Shown here piece after piece: positions 12,779 to 26,509 of a DNA stretch of 64,000 nt (positions are counted from its first letter, which is position 1; the number at the start of each line of letters is the position of its first letter). The notes beneath the pieces are model-generated. The model worked only from the letters and a program-made list of their open reading frames with translations, made no database searches and was not told the origin of the DNA. A program made the position numbers and the translations under genes. The stretch comes from Glossina fuscipes (taxonomy: Eukaryota > Arthropoda > Insecta > Diptera > Glossinidae). Where the stretch lies: assembly GCF_014805625.2 (NCBI RefSeq), contig NW_023998415.1, forward strand, positions 38,645,131 through 38,709,130, written 5' to 3'.

Positions 12779-14600
12779 ATGCGTTTTGGCAAATTGAATA
12801 TTACCACTGATCCTTCAGTGATGTGTACAAAAAGAGATCACATTTATTTATATATACGCATGCTTTTGTGTGTGTGTGTGAACATTGATAACATCGCTTT
12901 TACATTTATTTTATATATGTAATAAAATCGCGAATGGACTTGATCAATAATCTATCAAAATGTTCTCTTCATATATATGAAAATGTTTATTAATATACGA
13001 GGGGCGTTAGGAGTTAAAGTGGCATATTCTCAAAATGGCAAATTCCAATAGAGTCACCTATTCATGGCAGATTGCGTTGCACAAGTGTCTTCATCTCACT
13101 CACCATTCTGTTAAACTTAGATCGCAATCGAGCGTGTCGTAGCTGAATGTTTTTTGGATCGGCATGATCCTTCCTTATTATGGGCCAATGTTTTTTTTTT
13201 CAATAGATAGAAATTACACTAAATTATGCTAAATTGAACGAAAACGAACGATCATTTGTGGCTGAAATGCACGGATACAAGTTGTTTTTGTAATTGTAGA
13301 TTTTCAGGCAATTTTTGAGGAGCAGTGCTCTGCCGAAATGCGAAATGCTCGATTAATTTTGTTAAATTGATATTTTATGGACAGTTAGGGTTAGTTCAAT
13401 TCGTAATAAATTCAATGAAGATTTTGATTAATGTTTGATAAAAAACTCTCATTCCAATAAATTTATTTCGATTGAGTTGAAGCGCTGAAGCGCTTTGCTA
13501 ACTGTAAAATAAATCTAAAGTTTAAAATGTTGATCCATTTTCTGCATCGATGTACGACAAATACGCAATGCCATTACGACCGAAGTTTAGATTGCCATGC
13601 ACAAAGGCTATATGCTTCCAAAACCAGATATATCAATATTTCCTAATATTTATTAGAAAACGTTACTTTACGATGCATCTTGCGTTGTGTGTGCGTATGT
13701 ATTTTATAAAGTTCAATTTAACAATCATTGCTCATATCTCTTATGGAATGAATACCCAATTAAATTATGATTATAAACCGATTTAAATTTATCTTTCAAA
13801 TCAAGTAATTAATAAATATTACGTAATTTATTCATATTAGAGAGAGAGAGAGAGAGGGAGAGAGCAAAAAAAAAAAAAATAATAAAAAACATATATAAAT
13901 ATTTATTTAATTTTTTTTTTTTTTTTTTTTTTGCTGAATTTTACGCCCCTTTCAATTTAATTTGCATTACATTCGGGGAGTATTTCTACCGTAAATATTC
14001 AAACAAGAGATGAAAATTACAATTTCATATGCTCGATTTCGAATATGTGCAAGAATCGACGTGAAGAAGCATATGTTTTTCAAAATCTGTTTATATGAAA
14101 TGTTACGAAAATTTTCAATAACGAACACATTATTGCTAAAAATACACGTTTCAATGTAATTATAAATATTTGCTACATAATATCGTACATATGTTCAGTT
14201 TACGTTCCGTGTGCCTTCCCTTCTTTCCACTACGTTCACTCGTTCGTTCAACGTTTAGTTAAATAATTCATTACATGAAAGCCAAGTTCTTCTGCTTGGC
14301 TAGCCTTCATTTCTGATCTCTCTCTCTCGGTCTTTCTATTTCATCCTTTCTCTGGTGTTTTTCTTTTTCAAGCCGGTATAATACTGTATCCGAGCACATA
14401 GGATGAATTTGTTTTTAACCTCAAAAATCGTTATTTTCAAATCGTTAGCACTGCGACAAACAATTGTGTCAAATTTCACATCATAAATGTCATTAGTGCT
14501 TCTTTCAGCTAGCGTTTTGTTCTGCACGACACTAAAAGTGTTTTAGTTGGTTTTCACAATGTGTGTGCGGAGATGATTTCGGGGACTATTATTATCAATC
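12779..14600. other. No gene seen; A and T tracts and an AG repeat
   Basis: It contains an (AG)n stretch at 13839-13866 and poly-T at 13911-13932. A tattaatatacgaggggcgt motif near 12990-13010 recalls mariner ends, but no matching partner was found. The segment ERSFVAEMHG (13248-13277) faintly resembles a transposase N-terminus and could not be extended. Confidence 0.5.
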
Positions 14601-14847
14601 GGTTATGAAACGTATTATTGTCGTGAGGCATTGCATCTTGGCATCACATCCATCCTTAGTTTACAATATCCAGCAATGTTCCGATTGACATCACCAAGCA
14701 ATTCTCCGAATATTTGAATGCAAGCACATATAATGCGGCATATTTTAGAATGACTGGAGTCACGATTAATAACTCCAACGTTCACATGCATATAACAGAC
14801 TTTCTGAACTAAATTCATAATCTCCTCTGCGTGTTGCTCTGATGTCT

Positions 14848-14925
14848 TGCTCTCTATCTATCTGTTCGTCTGTGTAAAATCTATAGTAAATATTCTCCTG
14901 ACAGCAAAAATGAAACTAGGGGCCG
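14848..14925 (+). repeat. Short family A core fragment
   Basis: It carries tctgttcgtctgtgtaaaat, then ctatagtaaatattctcctg and acagcaaaaatgaaac. These match the core and its right flank; nothing else of the repeat is preserved. Confidence 0.5.
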
Positions 14926-15599
14926 AGATCCTGAAAGTGCTTACTGACAAACATATGAATATGTTGTTCACACTTTGGCTTCATATGCTAATCTCGGCTT
15001 ACGTATTTGAGATTTCTTCTGAAGCGGCCATAGCTTAAATATCTGGCTTTTTTACCTATCTTAGTTATAATATACATATATAATCTATTTAATAATGATT
15101 GAAAATATTGTATTAAATAAGTATGAAAATGATCGGATCATGTGAGAAATGCGTGCTCTTTTCAAATGATTGGAAACTGTCATGTGAGTGATGGTTAGTG
15201 CCATTGCTATTCTTGACAGCTTGCGTCCAACCTTGCTCGACCTTGCTCGACTAGTTGCAAAATTTCATCGATTTTTCGGTCAGAGCGAGATGCATATTTG
15301 ACATCAAAATTTGCGGAACGGAATCGTTCACTTCAGCATTCACAAGGCTTATTCATACCATAGACGTAAACATTTTTACCGTTCTACCTAATGCATCTGT
15401 GATTATTTATGAGCAAAAAAAAAAAAACATTCAATATATTTGCTTTTCCAAATGACGATATTCTCACTACATGTTACACTATATACCCGTCCGTTGATCA
15501 ATTTGATTAATTTCTAATATGACCCTGCTTGCAAGAACTCTTGTTGTTCTTCGTCATAAATTTCAAACTGATATCTTTAGTTTTGCGATTGTTGGAAGG

Positions 15600-15800
15600 T
15601 TCACCATAAACATTACGTATACATGCAGACAGGCATGAATGGATCGATACATATTTTGATATTGATTAAGAATATATTTATATATATATATATATATACC
15701 TTACATATATATACCTTATAGAGAGTTTCTGCAGCTTCTTTTGACTATTGCAGTCGTTTACATACTCCCAGCCGCAGCAGTAATGGATATAAAAAGGTCA
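15600..15800 (-). repeat. Family A left-end fragment, inverted
   Basis: On the plus strand it ends agtaatggatataaaaag (15780-15797), comparable to the family end ggtgatgggtataaaa. It is preceded by a gcagcttctttt block, TA-rich sequence and a gattaag/atcgata stretch in the inverted order expected of the left third of the repeat. Confidence 0.4.
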
Positions 15801-17898
15801 TACAAAATTTATGTTATTATTTCTTAATAAGTGTAAAAACAATTGCGTTTTCATTAACACATAAATAATGGGCTTTTTTTTTTTTTTTGTAGTTGCATTT
15901 TTATTTCAATTTTCAATTTAATGTACATGTATTCTCATTTGCTTTTTTAGAGGAATACGTGTACGCTGCTTGCATGTATTTGCAATGCTATATATATATA
16001 TATATATATGCATTAAATATCGCATTTATTTGCACGAGCAATTAAATATTGATTCATTATCGTTATTTGGAATTCGATTTTTATAATTAAGATTTTTTTT
16101 GTTGTTAACGAAAACAAAAACACCATTAAACCGTAACACCGCAATAATAAATTGGAATAACTCAAAGAGTTATACGCCATTTGGTAGCACGCTTTGTTCT
16201 TAATCACTCCAAGGTAATATGTAAAAAATTGCCAAGCATTTTATGATTGTGGGCGTGCGCGAATTAGCGCGATCGTGATTAATATTATTGTAAACTTTTA
16301 GATTGGATTTCGAAATGTTCCGAGTCTATGCCTGTTCCAGGTTCTGAAATAAATTTTTCTACCCACAGAGGACGCGTAATGTCCATTTTGAATGTGATAT
16401 CATGTGATATCATTAAGTAAGCACATGTACAAGAAATTTCAACTTTCCCTGTCAATTGTTCTTTTGGTGACCATTTGAAGAGGAAATGACGAGCGATTAT
16501 AGAAGTGTGTAGGGGATGCATTTATAACATTATATAATGTATTGTAATTGAATCTCGATAAGGGGAGAAAATTATTGCCTAAGTAAATATAATATATAAT
16601 TAAAATGAATTTTGCATAATGAAATTTTAAAATTAATTAATATAATTATAATGTAAATTAAAAAAATTTCTGCTTTACCTATTGTTTTCATTCATGTCAT
16701 GCTCTAATTATGGAATGTTACGATTGCACGTTTGTTAGATATTTTGAATGGAACACGGTCTGTCTGTATTTTTGAAGAAATAAGAAATTTTATTCGCGAT
16801 TGAAAATGTTACGCAACATGATCCGTATTCCTTTAACATTCCGAATTTTTTAATGAATCAAATGATGATTTCGAAGTTTGAAGTTTAGTTTAATTGTAGA
16901 AAGATTCAATTAACATTATCTAATATATATATATATATAATCATATCTTCTTACCCCTATATCATACATGAAGTGCAAAAGTGCACGAAAATATTGGAAT
17001 TTATACAAATTATACGATGTACATAGCGAAGAACAATTTACAAATAAATATCTCTGATTGAAGTTAAATATCATAGAATAGCTAGCATATGGAGTAAAGT
17101 AGATTATGTATTAGGATTTAAAAAATATTGATTTATTGATGACAGTAATGTTAGATAAGCGACAATTTAATACGATTTAATTTTGTATTTTTTTTTTTTT
17201 TTTTTTAATTTATGTTTTGTTATTTAATGCAATCGTCACTATATATAAGGCAAACTAATAATCATTAACTTATGAAAAGTCAACAGTTAGAGAGATCCTG
17301 CATGGAACACTTGCGTTATGCTAAACAAAATTAAAGGTTTTCTCAACCAAGTCAGTCTATTGTCGAGTCATAAGTTCGTCGTTAACATGCCGTCACAACC
17401 GTATTAATTGGTGTAGAGTATTAGTCTGACTTTAAAAACCGAATCGTTCATTTGAAATAATATTTTTCCCCGATATTGTTTCTAATAATTTTTCTTTCAA
17501 AGATTTTACTTAAAGAGCTCAAGAGACTAGTAATAATTAATAATTCTTCGAGCATATTTGGTGATCTTCTCTGTTTAGAAATACGAATAACATTAACCGA
17601 TTATCATATCTATAGAATCTATTCGCGTTACTACGGGATTAACCCTTTAGCTATCGAGTTTACGCTACACGGGCGACTTTATATGTTCATAGAAATCCTT
17701 CTGCGAAAAACTTTTGCTATATCGTTAGACAGAGAAAGTATACCATCATGATAGTTAAATGCGCTTTTTACGCAGTAATCTGAAAATGATTTCCCTTCGT
17801 TACAGAAACCGCTTGTCCTACTTGGATGCATTTTCAAAGTTAAAAATTGCATTACTCATTAGGGAAGCATAATAAAGAGTGTTTAGCTAGTCAACTTG

Positions 17899-18174
17899 CT
17901 AAAGATAACGAACGATTCGAATCCGATATTTTTTATGATGATTTCTGATTCTAATTAAATTCACTGTATAGTTGAAAAGTGCAAGAAAATTAAATTTAAG
18001 CAATTTTTTGGGCACTGAACGCCCAAATATAGCTTTTGTTATTGTCATAATAAATAAAGTAAGGCAGTTCTTGAAATGTCTATGCTGTGGATATAAAATT
18101 ACCATAGCTTTATTGGCCAATGCAAGTTGCAGTAAAAAGATGTTGGCAACTATTCCAATGAGCTTCACGCACAT
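17899..18174 (-). CDS. Hypothetical small secreted protein, 91 aa
   Basis: The ORF begins MCVK followed by a hydrophobic run (LIGIVANIFLLQLALA) and then NKA. This has the layout of a cleavable signal peptide: basic residue, 14-16 apolar residues, ALA before the predicted cut. The rest is basic (many Lys, Arg, His) with one Cys after the leader (FKNC). It has no family resemblance I can name. A TATA-like taaataaata lies some 40-60 bases upstream, but no AATAAA was found close downstream. An alternative is that only the first 25 codons are real and are spliced onward. A chance ORF remains quite possible. Confidence 0.25.
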   Translation of the reverse strand: MCVKLIGIVANIFLLQLALANKAMVILYPQHRHFKNCLTLFIMTITKAIFGRSVPKKLLKFNFLALFNYTVNLIRIRNHHKKYRIRIVRYL

Positions 18175-19014
18175 TGCTTTAAAGTAAATAAGACAAAATC
18201 ACGTATTTATGTTCCGTTTGGTATGCATGCATAGATTGAGAAAAGTATTTATTTAGTTTGTCGGAGCATTTTAACCAAGTTTTTAAACGCAAACTTATAT
18301 CGTCACTATAATATTTTTGATGAAAAAATCCAAAACCCTCAAGAGATTTATTACTATACGTATACTATGACAATTTGAAAAAAATGACCTTAAGCATCGC
18401 TACGTCCATTATTATTAATACAGGCGTATATTTAATATATAATCACGCGTTTGCAGTAAACAGTGTTCTTCAAAAGCTAATTGATTAACTTCATTCTCTC
18501 GGAAAAGTTCAACTACTGAGAGAAATGCTTGTTCTAGATGATCATTAATTCCAATATTAGCTCGAATTAGCGAATTAGAGTTGAAACGTCTTATGCTTGC
18601 TTTCTGAGACGAAACTGAACACTGGAAATAACTTGAATTTTGCTCAATACATAAGAAGACTTTGTCTCGGATCTTACTCTCTTGGCAATGTCTTTGTTGT
18701 ATGATTTACCTCTTAATTGTAGATAAAGAGATTTATCTCTTAATAGTAGATAGAGAGTTGTTTGTCAAACGAATGATTTTGGTTGCAATTTGTTCACGTT
18801 ACAGCGGAATTGTCAGTGCAATGAACAGGCTTATGCTTCTTATAAAATTTCAGCTTTATGTGGCTCGACCGTCCTTCATATCCGATCATTTGACAGTTTC
18901 GGCATTAAGCTGGCCTAAAGCATAGCTTTAACCAGTTTAACAAAATTGACAGTTTGTCTCTTTCGAAGTACTTTGATATTAATTGAAATCAGATTAATAA
19001 GAAAGTCTTTGATC

Positions 19015-19580
19015 ATCACCGAAGGACGAGGGGCATATTCATTGCGTCAAAACATTTCCAACGCTCAGAAGGATGCAACAGAGATCAGACAAAGTATATA
19101 TAGTCTGGATCAGTATCAAATTATAAATTAATTTAAGCATGTCCATTTGTCTGGTTGTCTATCTGTCCGTCGGTGTAATGTCTGTTGTAAACATTGTCCC
19201 AGCTGCAAAAATTGGTTTTCTCTTCATTACTCACAAACTTTAGCAAATAAACGTACAAAAATTTCAACGCATATTCTATGAACGATGCTGTAGTATTTGT
19301 GTACAAAAGTGAAAAAAATTGACCACGCGTACCCAATATTAGAGTGTATCAGAATTGATATATTGATAATGTGCAGAAACAAACTTCTAAAACCCTATAA
19401 AGTATTTAAATTCTTGGCCAGTTTCAAATTTGAAATGCATCTAAAGATGTCCACCTATTCGTCTGTTCATCTGTCTATTTGCCCAACTTTGTAATATTTA
19501 AGGTAAGCATTCTCCCGTTAGGGAAAATGAAGAAGAAATCAAGTGCGCCCGCTTCACCTTACGGACCATGAGAATTTCGT
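19015..19580 (+). repeat. Family A dispersed repeat, internal part with both cores
   Basis: It carries both tetranucleotide cores (19140-19175 and 19455-19482), ttaatttaagcatgtcc, gttgtaaacattgtcccagc, and tgaccacgcgtacccaatat. Further right are ggccagtttcaaatttgaaa, gtaagcattctcccgttagg and the gtgcgcccgcttcacctta block. It is useful for showing that the intact repeat has two cores. The right end is lost. Confidence 0.75.
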
Positions 19581-20326
19581 TCTTTGCGCCACGAAAAAGT
19601 TTAAAAAGTAATTTGCGAGATATTGGGCAAAAAATTTTGGCCGTGAAAACAATGAATTTCGCATACATCTCTCGGTCTCTCCTAAAAAGAACCAAGGATA
19701 TAATTTGCAGCTAAGGTTGACAAGCCTTACTACGCTACTCGTAATATCCAGGTCTGGGCTCTTCCGATTATTACGTATTCAGATCGATGTGATCAGTCAT
19801 CTGCGACAGATCAGCGGATTATAGAAGTTGAAGATGTGCAAAAATGACTCTATGGTTGTTTCGCCTCCGGCGTTGTGTACCGCGGCGCCATCGATAAGCT
19901 GTCAGATAAATGAACAAAGACTATAGATAGTGATAGTCCATATTTCGACTATTATGCTTCATAACAAGTATATTTGAAAGTGGAATTTTATCAAAAAAAA
20001 AACTGAAACGAATTCGTTTGCGCATCTATTATATCAGAATTTTTTACTTCACAATTGCTATTTCTGTCAAAATTATTTTTCACATTTGCTTTTCGATGAT
20101 TTATTAATCAATTTAATTTTATTGAAATTTATTGTTGATAAGCGGAAAAATACAATTTGAACTTGAGCGGATATTATTATACCATACGTAGCGGTTGAGA
20201 TGGGGGTCGAAGTAAAACCAAGGCGCAGTGACTTCAGCGTTGGATAGCTATTTGTGAGAACATCTCTTTTTTTCATGTGTTTCAAATATTGTATCGTGAC
20301 ATCTACTTGGGGAGAGCTCATCGAAA

Positions 20327-21174
20327 TTAATCGGCCTCAGCACAAGCATAACGGAAACGCTTATAATTGAAGGCCACTGCAATCACACAGCCAGTGTGAC
20401 CTGTACGGGTGTACATAGACCTACCATTTAATAAATCTAATACATTTACAGTTTCATCTTCACTTCCAGTAAGCATAAAATTGCCGCTAGGATGAAAAGC
20501 CAAATCATTAACGGGTTCGCTACGCGCTTGATATCCCTGAACGAGTTCTTGATCAACCAGATCGAATACTTTTACCCGGCAGAAATTTAAAGCCACTACC
20601 ATACGATGCCGACCTAACTGTCGCCGCATATCTTTCTCTTCTGTCACACGTCAAACGCATTCGCCTGCTTTCATATCAAATATACGCAAGGACTTCTCAT
20701 CGCTGCAATATGCGATCAACTGACTATTAGGACTAAATTTAGCCGAGCGTATCAAACCTCTGTGAGTTTTTTTGGGTCAATTTGCCATAGTTTCACTGAT
20801 TTATCGTCCGAGGCCGCTACTAACATGTCAGTATCGATAAGATGAAAGTCAACCGAACGTAAGGGTTTGTCATGGAATAAAAATTCCTGACAAATACAAT
20901 GTGCTCTAGGTTCCTAAATTTTAACAGAACCGTCTTGAGAACAAGAGGCAATGGAGTTTGATTTCGGAGACCAGCTAGTACCATTCACACTTTTCGCATG
21001 TTCCGAAAAACACAGGCAACGGATGGGTTCGCCTTTTAAATTCCATAGAACATAGAGAAGCGTGCTTGCGTTACCGGTTTTGTGTGTCCCACAAAGTAAC
21101 CTTCCAAATAAGAATCTGCATTTCGCTCGGAATTCATATTTTTTGACTTTTTTCTTATTTTTTCCTTTTGTCAA
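20327..21174 (-). pseudogene. Poc1: Decayed copy of centriole WD40 gene Poc1
   Basis: POC1 proteins are seven-bladed WD40 propellers needed for centriole assembly. Reading the minus strand from about 21170 gives blades in the correct POC1 order: VLWNLKGEPIRCL and SVNGTSWSPKSNSIASCSQD, then RSVDF and SDDKSVKLWQIDPKK, then IRSAKFSPNSQLIAYCSDEK and GECV, then VNDLAFHPSGNFMLTGSED and LLNGRSMY, and finally TGHTGCVIAVAFNYKRF. Damage is plain. The Trp expected after VKI is a TAG stop (near 20915). An Arg expected after GECV reads TGA (near 20650). A frameshift plus short deletion lies near 20770-20785, and several residues are missing around RRQLGRHRM. No introns interrupt five or more blades, which suggests a retrocopy, but no poly(A) tail or target duplication was seen. 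The first part (MTKGKNKKK) does not look like POC1. Family assignment is strong; the processed origin is inference. Confidence 0.85.
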
Positions 21175-22333
21175 TTAATTGAATATTGTTTTCAATATTA
21201 TATCTGCTTGATTGTGACGATATCAAATCTGTTAGTATGTAATCATGATTACAGACTGAATAAATGAATATGCATACAATTTAAATTATGTGAAAACATA
21301 TCATTAATAATTAAGGTAAATACGAATCTTTGATTTTTGACCTTCTGAAAATATAGCTTCTTCTCATAATACATAACATAACCATATATAGGAAAAGTAT
21401 CCAGTGTTTAAATTTCTCCATGACGATACCCTTGTACAGTGTGCTTGAAAGACAAGAGACATAGTCAAGTATTAGTAATTGTGGATATTGGAAGCTCGAG
21501 TTTCATATCTGACCCAGTAGTTCATCCCTTTATATAGTAACGTTGTTACCAGTAACGTTTTTCATTAACTTTCGGAAGAAATATCTTAAAGTTTCTTTTC
21601 TTATCTCTCGCTCTCATGGATGGGAAAAGGGACAATAGTCGATTGCAGTAAAATTCTATGAGCACAAGACAACATTTAAACAACGAAAATAGCGGAAAGT
21701 CTATAAGTCATCCTCGTCTGGTACTTCTATAACAAAACAATTCAGGTACACTGAAAAAACTGCTCATTCTAAAGGGAAACTGAAAAACAGCTCATACCAG
21801 GATCAGTGGATCCTGCATTGTAATTCCTTGCGAAGATTTAACAAATTTAACATAGGCCAAGAGAGGAATGGGTTTCAGTCGGCATTTTTTCTCTTTGTGG
21901 CCAACGTCTGCATTTTCAAATTCGTTCTTACAATTGGAGTATACAAATACACTTCGGAAAATAGTAAAGTTTCCCCGAAACTTTTCATTTTCGAAGTGTC
22001 AAAATTTTAGATTGAATTGCACGGAACTTTTAGTAACTTTGACTTTGGCTCCAAACATTCGAATGAGAAACTGCGATTAGTCTAGTAAAGTGAAAAGTAT
22101 CCACAAAAATTTCCTTACTATACCTGCACAAATGATTATAGATGATTAAGTCGGCACTGTTTTCGAAGATTCGGGTCAAATAGAAAACATTCCAAGTGTG
22201 TTTTTTCTAAATATGACCATTCTCTTAGGGGATGACGTCGATACGTATGTAATACCCTTATTAAGTGGGGCAAAAGAAAGAGATAGAAAGCGACCATAGC
22301 GTAGTGAATATGTGCCCAATTCTAGGGCAATTT

Positions 22334-22742
22334 TAAATTCGGAATTCGCTTAAACATGTCTGTCTATTTGTCTGTCCGTCTGTCCGTCTGCGCAACTCTG
22401 TAGTATCTGTGGTAAACACACTTCCGTTCGCAAAAATGAACATATCGCGCACAAGTTTGCAAATAGATTTGAAAATGTCTCAAACCGTACAAAAGATAAG
22501 CCTATGCACGTCCGCACTCCTAAACAACGAAAACTGTAAACACTTTTGCTTTGTACGTTTCTTACTTGTTATTTATAAAATACAACGCATCTATCCCATA
22601 TATACTTTGACTTTTATTTTGAAAATGAAAAAAATCAGCCGCACCCACCCAATATCATAGAGTACGAGAATTAAACTTTTTTTTTAATTTCTGTTAGCAC
22701 AACGGTGCTGGGTATCAGAGATTCGGTCACAACCGAACATAA
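22334..22742 (+). repeat. Family A dispersed repeat, right half with stem-loop
   Basis: The core is at 22360-22391 (TCTG/TCCG units), then gtggtaaacacacttccgtt, cgcaaaaatgaacatatcgc, a cgcacccacc block and the right end cggtgctgggtatcagag. A perfect 6-bp stem (TTCGGT at 22722-22727, ACCGAA at 22732-22737) with a four-base loop closes the element. Confidence 0.8.
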
Positions 22743-23348
22743 TTTTCTCACTTGATTGCAATTAGGTTTTTTTTATGAAAAGTGGGAAACACTTCTTTCT
22801 GTGGGCAGTGTTTACCGATTCCCTTTCTTTCTTACCGCACGCTTGATGAAATGATAGTTTTTTCGTTGCATATTGCGGACTTTTGGTCCTCAGAATTTAA
22901 GAAGACATAGCGAGCCTTGAACTATTTCGTTTCAAACGCCAAGGAGAAAACGGAAAGCAAAAAAGCCGTTATTCACAAGCACATCGAGCGCTCATATAAA
23001 GAATATATCAATATGCGATGCTTCTTCCAGAATTCGTAGGGAATTCCTTCAAGGTAGTCAGGGTAACACAGAAATAATGCAAATTGATTGAGGGCATCGA
23101 TCTTTTTGGGAGACTTAAGCTTTCGGTTCTTCCCCTTTTTTCTCTGTGTTATAATTGAGATGTTTGACAGCCTTTCCCAAGTCCTTGAAAAAATACATGC
23201 TTCTCAATTATTGAGGGATAACGTATTTACGTTTTTTTCAAACTCACTTGAAAAGTTATTGTATAACGTGAATCAAGTAAATCGGAATTTTGCTTAGTAT
23301 GAGCTGCTGGCTAGTTTATGAAAACACGGACAATAGCTCTTATTGATT

Positions 23349-23394
<46 letters not shown>

Positions 23395-24702
23395 TATATA
23401 AAAAGATTCCTATCGTAAACCTATTTTCTCATTACAGATCTTGCACCCTTTGATTTGAAGGCAATAAGAAAAATTATGAGAAGAAAATCGAAATTAACTA
23501 CATGTCGTTAATTATATAAAAGCAACAAATTTTGTATCAGCAATTAAAAGGAAAGTGTAATGATGGATATGACAATGGGCTCGTTGCTGGTAGAAAAACG
23601 ATAATAAAAATATGAACGAAAAAATTGCAACAAAATTGATGATGGCAAAGAGATTAAAAACGGAAACGGAAAAAGAATGCAAGGATGCAGGTAGTCGAGA
23701 ACTTGGCACAACAGGTAAAAAAAAAAAAATTGCACAAATTAATGCAAATAATATTTTCACTTAATAATAAAAATTGAAGTAAGTTGAGCAGATGTCCAAA
23801 TATGTTCGCTCCATTCATGAGATAATAACTATGGCTGTCAAACGGAAAAGTTGTCGTGAGGCAAAAATGTGTTTATCGTTTTAATTAATCCGTCCCATTA
23901 ACGTACTGGAACCACGCAAAAAGAATGTTTTAGTAAAATTGAAATAATTATGTTAGGTTCAATTATCAAAGAATGTTGGGCTATCCCGGAAGGTTAAAAA
24001 TCTTTCTAATATCGTTTAGTATCCAAATTGAAGACAGTTAATTCTTAATCTGATTAGGTCTTAATTGACGAATCGCTATTTAGTTGTGGTTGTTCATCAC
24101 TCTTCCCCTGGTGCTTCGTAAGGGTTCATTTTTGAGTCTATCTTGTTTAGTGTTTTTATTAATGATTTTGTTGCCCGTTGTCCCAACTGTCGCATTCAGA
24201 TGCATCTCTCGCTGTGTAGTGAATGATCTGGTTTAGAGTATAAACAACAATTCGAACAATTTCAAGTTGAAATGAAGTAAAACTGAAGGCATTGTTATTT
24301 CGCAAGTCAGATCAGAAATTTAGTCTTGTTTCAAAAGTTCATTCGGACTCCAACACCAGGTAATTTTTATGAGAAAACGTTGTTTATTAAATGTGAACGA
24401 ACTACTTCTGCTTGACCGTAAGCATTTCTCATCATCAAGTCTATTGTTTGTTAACTTAGATGTAAAGTTGTGGAACCCATTACCACTCTATGCTAAAATG
24501 TTTGTTAGAGTGAAGGGGTTTAAAGTGGCTATTAAGGTCATCTATAATTTATGATTTATAATTACGTCTGTATCTACGTCTCGATTTAATACACAGTATT
24601 TATCGATATCTATACACTACCGTTTCATCGTTACTGCGTCGCAAAAGACTTTATACTTTTATTGGTACCTTAATATATTAATTTTAATAGTAATTATTAT
24701 TG

Positions 24703-24740
<38 letters not shown>

Positions 24741-26509
24741 GTCATTAATAATTCTAATTAATAATTAATAAACTTAACTGAATCAGCGAGGAATAGTGTT
24801 TGGATATATTAAGTAAATGTGCAAAATTTCAATTAGACGATGAAATATTTCGAACCCTTACGCATATAAACGTTTTTATAAACTCGAATATTAAACTCGA
24901 ATACTAAAAAAATTATATCTTCAACTGCGCGCAATTGTTGTAGAATATAAATTTCTGTGACGCGAAGATAGCGAAGATGCGTGCGATATAATTGGTTACA
25001 AATTTCCGCTCGTGGTGGCAACAACAAGATATTTTCACACGTATATACACTGTTAGTGGTTTCACATATACGGGAATCGTTTTTTTGCCATCCAATTATA
25101 TCTATAAATCTGCATGTGAATGACTTACTTGATATTAAAACCAACATAAACCTTAGACATACTACCATATGTTAGCATATTCGCATTTTATCGTCATATA
25201 TATATGTATATGTTAGTACTGCGTTTTATGACTTCACGTAAGCGAAAAAAAAAGAAAAAAAGAAGAAATGAATGTTAATGCTATCGTTTCTATTTTATGG
25301 TTCATACTGTGGCACCATAATCGATTGACTTGGCAGCTTATGTCGACGGGAAAAGATTTTTTGTTTCATACGAATAAATTCCCAACCCAGACTCATTGAC
25401 TTGAGGATAAATAATGAATACATTTGAACGATATCTCAAATCAAGTTCTGTGCATTAACTTATGGGTGATTATAAAGTAAGAAGAGAGTGCAGCGCGTTC
25501 ATTGTTGTGAAAAATTGATTAGTGATTTTACAAATACTAAAAACAGATAAGCAGTAAGCAATTCCCATGGTCGTGAGGAAAAGCAATCCGAATGTATATC
25601 GACAGTCTATAGTGACATTTAATTACGGCAAATATTACGATGTCATCGTTTGTTTATTATCAATAAACGTTTTGATTGCTTTGGGGAATCCTTATGGAAT
25701 ATGTTTAATGGTCATAAAAATCCAAAATACTCCATAATTTTATGAATCATTCCAGAGTAATTCTCTATCTATATCATTATCACGATATACATACTAAGCA
25801 CGTCAGTTCATATTTATCGGTCACTACAGAGATGACATGAATAATATAAAATCCGTTCTTGATGTGTTTTATAAGTGGTAACCCTCAGAGTGTGTGTTTG
25901 TAAAAATCAAGATGGAATCTGGTAGAATTTTGAACGTAAACTTATATTGACCAAAGAACATTTTTATATATTGGAAGTGAAGCAATCTCCTGAAGCCTGA
26001 ATTAATCTCTAAAGTGAATCAAGTTTCATTTATTCATTTAAGTTAAGGAATTTAAAAAATTATTATTAATATTGTATTTAAAGCAACAATAAGATTAAGG
26101 AAAAAATGTAAAAAAAAAAAATCTTGTGAATCACAAAGAAAGTAAATAAATTTTAAAATATCTTCAACAACTAATTATTAAGTCAAGAAACACGTTTTCC
26201 GATTACATCCTGTTGATCGTAAGCTTTCCTTAAAAAACATGTGATGTCTCATAGTCACAAAGTTTTCTTGCAGCGGAGTTTACGTTTTGCTTTCTCCGAA
26301 GTCATTTTCAATGAAAAGAGGAAAGGTGAAGCAATATGGTGGGGACATTGGTCCGGTCGTCATGTTTGCACAAAATTGAAATTGAAAATTTGGCTCGCAA
26401 AAAACTTATCGGTTAGGGAAGGCAATAACTTCAACCTTAATTCTAATCACTTCTGACATCTTGGTGGGTTAATTATGCAACTATGCAAATATTAAACAAA
26501 CTGACTAAA
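22743..26509. other. AT-rich filler, no gene seen
   Basis: It contains two TA microsatellites (23347-23400 and 24702-24737). The minus-strand open frame 24833-25168 includes a somewhat coding-like patch (RYLRVTEIYILQQLRAVED) that I could not match. Confidence 0.5.
23347..23400. repeat. (TA)n microsatellite
   Basis: Alternating TA with single-base interruptions at about 23361 and 23393. Confidence 0.95.

Noticed and set aside
12985..13300. Possible transposon end (acgaggggcgt) and transposase N-terminus (ERSFVAEMHG)
   Set aside because: No partner inverted repeat and the protein similarity could not be extended beyond about ten residues.
14279..14301. GCCAAG ... CTTGGC short hairpin
   Set aside because: A six-base stem is expected by chance at this scale and has no supporting context.
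14615..14818. Minus-strand 67-codon frame with several Cys residues (ICRIICACIQIFGELLG)
   Set aside because: Composition is coding-like, but no family, splice context or signal peptide was recognised; kept out of the feature list for lack of support.
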